Positions 17,544 through 24,380 of a DNA stretch of 37,597 nucleotides are shown in pieces; the stretch's first letter is position 1; the number at the start of each line of letters is the position of its first letter. Below the pieces are notes generated by a model that saw only the letters and a list, made by a program, of their open reading frames with translations, made no database searches and was not told where the DNA came from. The translations under genes were made by a program, and so were the position numbers. The stretch lies in NCBI GenBank assembly GCA_030695905.1, contig JAUYOL010000003.1, positions 1-37,597 of the forward strand, given 5' to 3'. Source of the DNA: Candidatus Omnitrophota bacterium (GTDB taxonomy: Bacteria; Omnitrophota; Gorgyraeia; 2-01-FULL-45-10).

Positions 17544-17825
17544 TTACAGTTGCCTGAGAAGCCTTCTGATTTCATCATGGTTGCCGTAAGCTATAAGCTC
17601 GATGAGGTCGCTATGTTTTCGTAGTAATATACGCCGATTCGAGACGGTGCTTATCTCGAAGTAATTATCCTTGCCGCTTAACTTCCTCACCCGCAAGTCG
17701 ACAAACATCATATCTTTGTTGTAATAGTTGAATAGCTCTCGAATCTTCTCATTAATCTGAGCCTTCTCAGAGTGGGGGAGTTTCTTATAGACTCGGCCGA
17801 AGGACGGCTTGATATTGATTCTCAT
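17544..17825 (-). CDS. RelE/ParE-like toxin
   Basis: A 93-residue basic protein with the RelE/ParE toxin layout: N-terminal SFGRVYKKLPHSEKAQINEKI helices, a central strand block VRKLSGKDNYFEISTVSNRRILLRK, and C-terminal LIELIAYGNHDEIRRLL. Family members cleave mRNA on the ribosome or poison gyrase; which applies is not decidable here. It begins 7 bp after the end of the AbrB-type antitoxin gene, which closes with two tandem TAG codons, giving the usual antitoxin-toxin order. Length is typical. The stop lies about 87 bp upstream of the abiE promoter region. Confidence 0.8.
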   Translation of the reverse strand: MRINIKPSFGRVYKKLPHSEKAQINEKIRELFNYYNKDMMFVDLRVRKLSGKDNYFEISTVSNRRILLRKHSDLIELIAYGNHDEIRRLLRQL

Positions 17826-17832
17826 ACGTCTA

Positions 17833-18117
17833 CTATGCCTTATGGAGGTGCTTTATGGCGGCATCCGCGCTATGGAACGTCTTGCCCTTGGCGGAAGCGA
17901 GCTTTTCTATCTTCTTCCATTCTTTCGACGTATAGGGATTCTCTTCTTTTATAGTCGTCGTGACTCTTACGAGCATAAACCCGTGGTTAGCAGGCTTGAA
18001 AGCGATTTCCGAGCCTTCCTTTAGGCCAAGCATCTCCCGCACCATCCTCGGTATGGTAGTCTGGCCCTTTGACGTTATGTGTGAAACATAGTAACGGCCC
18101 CTGTCTAGTGTCTTCAT
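17833..18117 (-). CDS. AbrB/MazE-type antitoxin
   Basis: A 94-residue protein with a SpoVT/AbrB swapped-hairpin DNA-binding domain at residues about 11-45 (SHITSKGQTTIPRMVREMLG, then EGSEIAF). The C-terminal ~45 residues (TSKEWKKIEKLASAKGKTF...AIKHLHKA) probably wrap the toxin. Family knowledge: such antitoxins bind their own promoter and neutralise the partner toxin. Here the partner is RelE-like. Start ATG at 18117 follows a good AAGGAG site. The leader contains 8-bp tandem repeats and a near-palindrome that could be its operator. Confidence 0.85.
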   Translation of the reverse strand: MKTLDRGRYYVSHITSKGQTTIPRMVREMLGLKEGSEIAFKPANHGFMLVRVTTTIKEENPYTSKEWKKIEKLASAKGKTFHSADAAIKHLHKA

Positions 18118-18141
18118 TTTATACCACTCCTTTCACTTGCA

Positions 18142-18194
18142 TTACTTCCTTACTTTCTTACATACAAGTATATCATATTATCGAAAACTGTCAA
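18142..18194 (-). promoter_or_regulatory. Antitoxin-toxin promoter with 8-bp tandem repeats
   Basis: On the minus strand TTGACA (18194-18189), a 16-nt spacer, then TATACT (18172-18167). Just downstream are three 8-bp units (plus strand TTACTTCC, TTACTTTC, TTACATAC; 18142-18165) and a near-palindrome ATACTTGTAT. These are candidate binding sites for the AbrB-type antitoxin. Confidence 0.6.
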
Positions 18195-18239
18195 GGGCTT
18201 TTATGGCGTAGATTCTTTGATCTCTCGCGCATTAACAAA

Positions 18240-18281
18240 TTACGCCGCTTGAAGCGCGGTCTGCTCGGCTGCGTATGTGCT
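18240..18281 (-). other. In-frame 13-codon extension after the TAG stop of the HEAT gene
   Basis: Directly after the TAG (18284-18282) the same frame continues for 13 sense codons to a TAA (18242-18240). The encoded peptide, STYAAEQTALQAA, nearly matches the last residues of the adjacent radical SAM protein (NTYAAEKTALQAA). Either the TAG is a recent nonsense mutation that removed the native tail, or it is read through. Confidence 0.7.
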
Positions 18282-19988
18282 CTACGCGGACCAGAGGACT
18301 TCAACTGATTGTCTCATTGCCCTGTATACGGTTATTGGCAAGGCTTTTAATATCGTCTTTATCAATCTATCCGCGTTGGTAACTATGCCTTCTATGTAAT
18401 TCTCGACTGACAGCTCTTCCGGCATATAGTCCTCCAAAAGATGGGAAAGCATACGATAGGTCGGACTTCCCTTGTCCTGAAAGTCTTCCGGCGTTATGAC
18501 TCTGGTGAGAAGTAAAATGCTAAATATATCGGCTTCATAATTATCGAGTTCATCAGAAGTCATTTTGTCTATATCGTCCATTTTCGCAAAATTCATGAGC
18601 CTGAGTTCAGAGGCCTGGTCTTTCAATAACCGTAAAATTCCGGCATCGACATCGCTAATACCGCTTGTCATGATTATGGATTTTGCGGGAGTTTTTATCA
18701 TTGTTTGCAAGTCTTCGACATACTGATAGACTCTTAGGCTGCCGCCAATTGATTCAATTATCGCTCTGTATCGGCCTGTAGTATTGCCCGGGAACTGCGA
18801 TTTCGGAATAAATATTTCCACCCCTGCCTCTTTTATGCGGGAAACCATTAAACGAATATCGTCATCAGAGGGCTTACTATATCTACTCATTTTAGCTTGT
18901 GCCCGCGGCTTTGATACCGGTTGGGTTGCGGGCTTCGTAACGGCTTGAGGAGCAGGTTTGGCGGCATTCGCTTTTTTGATTTCTTTGATGGCTTCTTTTG
19001 CGGCTTCACGAATGCCAGCATCTTTATCTTCTTGCAGTATTTTGACGAGAAACGGGATTGTCTGTCTGTCGCCTATCCTGCCCAGAGCCAGGATAGCGGA
19101 ATTTTGAACAACTCTATTATCATATGCGTTACTAATGCCCAGGGCCTTAAACTGATTAACATCCAATCCTGTAAGCCTGGCAAGATCCAACTTAATATTT
19201 CCGGATCTGTCTTTCGCAATGTAGTCCTGGACTTTTTTGCTCACTACTGCCTCTTTTATCGCCGTCAAGCCCTTAATATCCGCGTCTTCTGTGAGTAATA
19301 CCCTGAATATCACATTTTTGCCATTTCTTATAACTACGATATCCGCCCCTCGCATACCACCGTAATTCGGCATTGTCCAAGATAATAAGAATTCATTGTA
19401 TATAACATTGTTATTACTATCATATTGTATATTCTGGTATTGTTTAACTATAATTACATGGCCCTGCGCCTTCATATCCGCAGCAGATTTAAGCTGATCC
19501 GAAGCCGAGAATTCTCGAATGCCGCAATCTTTGTCTTTCAGTATCATTTCAATGAGAGCTGGGACTGCTTCCTTGCCAATGTTAATAATGGAAGTTATCG
19601 CATCCTCACGTATCTTCTCGTCATCAGCGCTTAATCTTCTTATATGATACCTTATCATCATCTCTTTGTTTTCGTACAATTGAGGCGCAGGCTCTTGCGC
19701 AAGCGGACGCGGACTTTCCCCTGCCTTTGCACTATGGCTATATCCGCCTATGGCTGTAACAGTCGCGAGAACTATTGGTATGGCTTTTTTAAATGGGCTT
19801 TTTCTTTTCCGCTCTTTTTTCACGCCCATCATGATCTGGGCAGCATCTTTGAATTCTTCACCATTAAGACTCGAGAAGCTGCTTGGCGGAGACAATTTAA
19901 AGGAACTGATCTCCGACGCAAAGGAAATATTCGAAAAAGAAAAGACAATTAAAATAACAAACGCCAATACTTGTTTTATAGACTTCAT
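18282..19988 (-). CDS. Exported HEAT-repeat protein, tail truncated by TAG
   Basis: A 568-residue protein with an ideal ribosome site (GAGGAGGGGAA) before the ATG. Signal peptide about 1-25 (SNISFAS), then LSPPSSF, and a second hydrophobic segment about 68-88. HEAT/PBS-lyase-like repeats lie at about 106-150 (VPALIEMILKDKDCGIRE) and 296-340 (ILALGRIGDRQTIPFLVKIL, EDKDAGIREAA). They are separated by an unrecognised beta-rich region of ~145 residues. A Pro/Ala linker (about 343-370) leads to a ~195-residue alpha/beta C-terminal domain (AKSIIMTSGISDVDAGIL) resembling those of three other proteins here. HEAT repeats imply a binding or scaffolding role; no catalytic motif seen. It starts 13 bp after the radical SAM gene, so it is probably co-transcribed. 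The TAG stop removes the shared tail (see 18240-18281). Confidence 0.75.
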   Translation of the reverse strand: MKSIKQVLAFVILIVFSFSNISFASEISSFKLSPPSSFSSLNGEEFKDAAQIMMGVKKERKRKSPFKKAIPIVLATVTAIGGYSHSAKAGESPRPLAQEPAPQLYENKEMMIRYHIRRLSADDEKIREDAITSIINIGKEAVPALIEMILKDKDCGIREFSASDQLKSAADMKAQGHVIIVKQYQNIQYDSNNNVIYNEFLLSWTMPNYGGMRGADIVVIRNGKNVIFRVLLTEDADIKGLTAIKEAVVSKKVQDYIAKDRSGNIKLDLARLTGLDVNQFKALGISNAYDNRVVQNSAILALGRIGDRQTIPFLVKILQEDKDAGIREAAKEAIKEIKKANAAKPAPQAVTKPATQPVSKPRAQAKMSRYSKPSDDDIRLMVSRIKEAGVEIFIPKSQFPGNTTGRYRAIIESIGGSLRVYQYVEDLQTMIKTPAKSIIMTSGISDVDAGILRLLKDQASELRLMNFAKMDDIDKMTSDELDNYEADIFSILLLTRVITPEDFQDKGSPTYRMLSHLLEDYMPEELSVENYIEGIVTNADRLIKTILKALPITVYRAMRQSVEVLWSA

Positions 19989-20001
19989 TTCCCCTCCTCG
20001 C

Positions 20002-23000
20002 TTATGCCGCTTGCAGCGCTGTTTTCTCAGCCGCGTAGGTATTTTTTAGAATCTCGTAGTCTTTCGGTTCTGCTCTTGGCAGGAATATGACAATCCTCAT
20101 CTTTTTATCGTAAGACACGATTATCTGAAGTTGGGGTGGCTCTTTACCTGCCGCGAGTTCAAGCGACGTATAAAGCAGGCTCGTCAATCTTATATAAAGC
20201 TGTTTAGTTGTCGCCTCTCCAAATTCCTCATAGAATCTAATGAGTTCCGTAGGGTCAATGCCTGCAAGAAACGGCCTATCGTTTTCGGGCGCATTCCTTA
20301 AAGGCTCGAAACTGGCGGAATTTATTGTATTGACCGACGCCATGACAACAATGTTGTGCATATTAGCATTGCTGTCTTTAGCGGCTTTTGTCAGCAATCC
20401 GGCCAGATCGCCACCGCTTCCATGGATGATCTCAATATTATCCAGCCCCATAGATCTCAACGCTCCAGCGATTTCATCTATCTCTTTCATGAGCGCACTT
20501 AATGCCTGCTTCTGCAGACTGCTTTTTACGCTCAGGCCCGGTATCCAGTCTGTTTCAAGGCCTATGATGAGTTTTTGGTTCTCCCTGGCTGCCCTTCGGG
20601 CAAGAATGATCAGGGATGCCACTCCGCCATCCGCTTCGAATTGGGCAAAATTTTTCTTTAAAGATTCTATTGCCGCTTTTGTTTCAGCCGAAACTTTTTC
20701 CTGCTCCAACACTTCAATGATCGATATGGCGCGTTCAACCTTTTCCCTTATTTCGGTTACCGTCATATCCTTATCAAGACTGGCGTTAATCTTATTACCT
20801 GTTTCTATGAATTTGACGCGCTCATTATTCAGCACCGACTCGACAAGGTTGAAAAGCTGTGTCGCTTTGTTTTCTGCTACCGGAGGCGGCATAAATTCAT
20901 TGCCATGGAATTCGGGGTCGAGCGTTATCTGTTTTATTTCAGTATTCTTATGTTCTTCTGTCATACCGTCTGCCACGGCCGCAATAGCCGGTTTCTTTGT
21001 TTCGACCTGCTTGCGGTCTGCTAACATTTTCCAGGACTCCAATAAATAAACTAAAATGCCTGCCCAGATGATCCCGGCATTGGCATCAAATAGAACTATA
21101 CAATCCGATTTGACTGCCAGCCCTATCAACTGGATGGGAAAGAACCAGACAAAATTTAATCCGGACACGCGTAAGCTTGACTTCACCGCACTCCAAAATC
21201 CCGGGGTCGGCTCGCCTTTAGAAACAAAATATTTCTGTGCAAGGAACTCAAGCGGAATAAATACGAGCGACGCATATAAACCCAAGTCAATGAGAGGAAA
21301 TAATATATCCGCCCCTTGGGTCAACCTCCATAGATATGGGAACCATATGCCATAAGTGAGCGGTCCTATCAATATCGCCCCGACAACTGCCCACTTCCAT
21401 GTCTTGGTCCAATTGATCGATTCTCCTCTTGCGGTCTGTGCCATATAATTACCGGCACCCAATGTTATGCCGCCTATGATAGTCGCAGCAATTGTTGCCT
21501 TCCAGGTAAAGGACTTAACTACGAATAGGGAGGCATAAAAATCACTGAAAAAATAAGATAGGGTAATGGTGATTACCGGAACAGCCAATAACTTAGTGGC
21601 GCGAGAAATTGCTTTTATGCTAAAAGTTTTTCCCTGAACACTTATCTCCGTTACAGGCGCGGATATTGCAACTTTCGGCCCTTCTCTTGCCTCAGCAGTA
21701 TCTGTACCAATCAACGGCTGGTCTTCCAAACATACACCATCATTACCGTCCTTGATAAGTTTCCCTAAAACGACATTAAGGTTCCTCTCGTGATATAGGC
21801 AGAAGGGGCACCGGTCGCCATCGTATGTGTTCTCTTTTTTCATACTACGCGCTATTACGCTGCGCAGATCCTCTACCGCCAAATTCCCTGTCTCCAGATC
21901 TTTTCTGGCATTTTGCGGATGTTCTGCATATTCACAGTAATATGTCCTGCCAAAAGGATTGACGCCCAATTTCAGAAGTCGTGCCCTGCAAGTTGTCGCT
22001 TCGGCGTCCTCTATATCATATAACTTTTCTCCGGTAAGCGTTTCTATGTCCATTCCCGGCGTAGCATAATTCATGTTCGGAAACTTGCCATCTTCCTTCA
22101 ACTTTTTTAGCTCTTGAGACATCCGTATTATCTCAAGGGCTTCTTGCTCAGTAAACATTCTAACTTTTTTAAAGTTACCCGGGCGCTCGTTTTTTTGATC
22201 CGGGAAAAATCTGACGGCGAAAAAGAAGTCCACGCCTATTTCGTTTGCCAATTTGGCCATTTCAACAAGGTCTTTGTAATTTTCTGGAACAAGAATGAAC
22301 GATATACCTATCTTGCATTTCGACCCAATCTCATTCCTTCTTTTAACAAAAGCCTTAACCTTTGAAATCACTCTATCAAATTGGTCTACACCATGCACAG
22401 CCTTGTACGTTTCTTTCGTAGCGCCATTTATACTAAACCGTACCCACGCCGCATTGAGCACTTTATCAAAGTCGTCTTGCCTTAAGCTAATACCGTTATT
22501 AAAAACATGCGTTTCCAGCCCTATCTCTTTTGCGGCATATTCTACGACATTTGCTGTACCTGTATGAATAAATGGTTCTTGCCCACCGGAAATCCAAAGC
22601 TGCCGACCTCCATTGTCAGCAAACTCCTTAGCTAATTCTTTCATTCTTGACAAGGTTAATACAGGCCAGCTCTTTTCTGTCCCTTCATATTTAAATCCGA
22701 CGGAGCCACACATAACACAGGAGCTTGGGCATACTTTACCGGGGTGCAATTCCAATATCATTGGATAAACCAATTCTCCTTTAACTATTTTGGACAATCT
22801 GTCTGGATCTTCCGACACCATCTTGAGCTCATTCATAAAACCAGGATTCACAGACTTGGCAGCTCTGATTATGAACTGCCGTAATTTGGGTTGAGAATTG
22901 ATACGCCTGTAAAGCTTAATGAGCTCTTCTATATCTATCCCTAGCCGAGAAGCGATGATCGAGCTATCCAAATATGGTTTTGCCCCCAAAAGATCAACCA

Positions 23001-23679
23001 GCTCGTCCATGTTCCATTTTGGCGCTTGTGGCGAATCCGTGGGTTTTTTCTCTCCTACTCTTGTCTCAACTGTTAACGCGGACGTTGTCATTATCGCCCA
23101 CGATCCCCCATAATTTTCGGGCAACTCTTTTACAACATATCTATCAGACACGAACCACTCATAACCAATCAAGTTCTTAGAGGCAACGTTGCTCCTTAAC
23201 GCTATCTGCACAACGCGTTTTTTATTTTTAATCTTGCAGGGGATCAACACAGCATCATTTTTAACCACTACTCGTGATAAGTCTATACCTCCCACGGCCT
23301 TGCCGAGCTCTGCTGTCATGACTTGTTCCAAATATTTGATGGGCAGGTTGTCTTCTAATAAATATTTACCAATACTGCAGACGGAGCCTAATAACTCGGC
23401 CTGGGAAAATATCGATTGTTGAAATCTTGCGGCGTGCTCGGCTATGGGCACCTGTTGTAAACCAGAAGGGACGGCAAGTGTAGAGTTAGCGTCATTATGT
23501 TCGGGTGGATACGCCCATGCTATATCCAGCGCGATAAAGGTAACTGCTAAGATAGCAGCAACTGTTTTAAACAAAATTCTTTTATAAACATTAAACAAAA
23601 GCGCCAAACTGAATCGTTTCGGTTTGGCGCGTAAATTCGAAATTTTGTCTTTTATACGTTTTAGTTTACATCTATGCAT
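20002..23679 (-). CDS. Radical SAM/SPASM fusion with membrane domain
   Basis: About 1225 residues. A signal-anchor (TVAAILAVTFIALDIAWA) opens the protein. Radical SAM domain: cluster motif CPSSCVMC (about residue 317) and ISGGQEPF. SPASM-like cysteines follow (TTCRARLL, YYCEYAEHP, CPFCLYHE; about 565-625). A four-segment membrane domain (about 695-890) resembles Mpv17/PMP22 by eye (GAGNYMAQ, IGPLTYGIWFPYLWRL, NFVWFFPIQ); tentative. About 1000-1225: alpha/beta C-terminal domain ending IFLPRAEPKDY...TALQAA. Radical SAM/SPASM enzymes often modify peptides; no substrate peptide is visible. ATG at 23679 is chosen because GGGA lies 8 nt upstream and it clears the previous stop; a GTG at 23703 would overlap the HD-GYP gene by 11 nt. 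Confidence 0.82.
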   Translation of the reverse strand: MHRCKLKRIKDKISNLRAKPKRFSLALLFNVYKRILFKTVAAILAVTFIALDIAWAYPPEHNDANSTLAVPSGLQQVPIAEHAARFQQSIFSQAELLGSVCSIGKYLLEDNLPIKYLEQVMTAELGKAVGGIDLSRVVVKNDAVLIPCKIKNKKRVVQIALRSNVASKNLIGYEWFVSDRYVVKELPENYGGSWAIMTTSALTVETRVGEKKPTDSPQAPKWNMDELVDLLGAKPYLDSSIIASRLGIDIEELIKLYRRINSQPKLRQFIIRAAKSVNPGFMNELKMVSEDPDRLSKIVKGELVYPMILELHPGKVCPSSCVMCGSVGFKYEGTEKSWPVLTLSRMKELAKEFADNGGRQLWISGGQEPFIHTGTANVVEYAAKEIGLETHVFNNGISLRQDDFDKVLNAAWVRFSINGATKETYKAVHGVDQFDRVISKVKAFVKRRNEIGSKCKIGISFILVPENYKDLVEMAKLANEIGVDFFFAVRFFPDQKNERPGNFKKVRMFTEQEALEIIRMSQELKKLKEDGKFPNMNYATPGMDIETLTGEKLYDIEDAEATTCRARLLKLGVNPFGRTYYCEYAEHPQNARKDLETGNLAVEDLRSVIARSMKKENTYDGDRCPFCLYHERNLNVVLGKLIKDGNDGVCLEDQPLIGTDTAEAREGPKVAISAPVTEISVQGKTFSIKAISRATKLLAVPVITITLSYFFSDFYASLFVVKSFTWKATIAATIIGGITLGAGNYMAQTARGESINWTKTWKWAVVGAILIGPLTYGIWFPYLWRLTQGADILFPLIDLGLYASLVFIPLEFLAQKYFVSKGEPTPGFWSAVKSSLRVSGLNFVWFFPIQLIGLAVKSDCIVLFDANAGIIWAGILVYLLESWKMLADRKQVETKKPAIAAVADGMTEEHKNTEIKQITLDPEFHGNEFMPPPVAENKATQLFNLVESVLNNERVKFIETGNKINASLDKDMTVTEIREKVERAISIIEVLEQEKVSAETKAAIESLKKNFAQFEADGGVASLIILARRAARENQKLIIGLETDWIPGLSVKSSLQKQALSALMKEIDEIAGALRSMGLDNIEIIHGSGGDLAGLLTKAAKDSNANMHNIVVMASVNTINSASFEPLRNAPENDRPFLAGIDPTELIRFYEEFGEATTKQLYIRLTSLLYTSLELAAGKEPPQLQIIVSYDKKMRIVIFLPRAEPKDYEILKNTYAAEKTALQAA

Positions 23680-23692
23680 AGAAATATCCCAT

Positions 23693-24256
23693 TTAATACA
23701 CACTCAAAAACGCATTTACCACTGCCGGGTCGAATTGTGTGCCGGCGCATCTTTTTAATTCGGCAACAGCGACGTCCTTCGTCATGGCTTTGCGATACGG
23801 CCTGTCATTGATCATGGCATCGTATGCGTCCGCGACAGATATGATGCGGGAGCCGATAGGGATACTCGTGCCCATCATGCCCGGATCGGGATAGCCGCCG
23901 CCGTCAAAACGCTCGTGGTGGTGCCTTACTATGGGAATTATTTCATTGAGAAAGCCCAGCTGTTTTATTATGTTAGCGCCTATATCCGGATGCATGCGGA
24001 CCTGCTGCCATTCGTCAATAGTTAATTTAGCGGGCTTTTTTATTACAGTCAGATCTATTCCGATCTTACCTATATCATGAAGCATGCTCGCTATCTTTAT
24101 TACTTTAACATCCCTGACCGGAAGTCTTAATCCCCTGCATATCAGTATGGAATGTTGCTCCACTTTGTAACAGTGCCGGCGCCTGCAGGCATCGCTGGAG
24201 TCAATTAACCGGGCGAGTTTGCTGACAGTCTTAATGTAGTTTGGTTTTATTATCAC
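23693..24256 (-). CDS. HD-GYP domain phosphodiesterase
   Basis: A 187-residue stand-alone HD-GYP domain, the family that degrades cyclic di-GMP. Seen: MLHDIGKIG (58-66), HPDIG (89-93), RHHHERFDGGGYP (111-123), and SVADAYDAMINDRPYR (140-155). The catalytic metal ligands of the HD core appear complete. There is no sensory or receiver domain. The start is GTG at 24256 with AAGGAG 5 nt upstream. It precedes the radical SAM and HEAT genes with a gap of only about 13 bp, so a shared transcript is likely. Control of polysaccharide production by c-di-GMP is common in bacteria, which would suit the neighbouring glucan-type genes (inference). Confidence 0.9.
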   Translation of the reverse strand: MIIKPNYIKTVSKLARLIDSSDACRRRHCYKVEQHSILICRGLRLPVRDVKVIKIASMLHDIGKIGIDLTVIKKPAKLTIDEWQQVRMHPDIGANIIKQLGFLNEIIPIVRHHHERFDGGGYPDPGMMGTSIPIGSRIISVADAYDAMINDRPYRKAMTKDVAVAELKRCAGTQFDPAVVNAFLSVY

Positions 24257-24285
24257 CTTTTCTCCTTATTTTTAGATTCACTATC

Positions 24286-24377
24286 ATGTAGCCCACCTCC
24301 GCCCCTACAGAGGGTTGCTTGGCGGACCCTCTATAAGAGCGAAGGCAGACGAGGGGGTAATCCCCGTATTGCTACAT
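24286..24377. repeat. Nested inverted-repeat element between the giant and HD-GYP genes
   Basis: Outer arms ATGTAGC (24286-24292) and GCTACAT (24371-24377) enclose a hairpin AGAGGGT/ACCCTCT (24309-24315 and 24326-24332) and a small GGGG-TAAT-CCCC stem (24354-24365). It nearly fills the 124-bp gap. It could be a small mobile repeat or an RNA structure for termination or processing. No T run is present, so a standard intrinsic terminator is unlikely. Confidence 0.45.
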
Positions 24378-24380
24378 AAA

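Noticed and set aside
20240-21049. Plus-strand frame of 269 codons opposite the radical SAM fusion gene
   Set aside because: It lies wholly opposite a supported gene, with no domain or ribosome site. Shadow frame.
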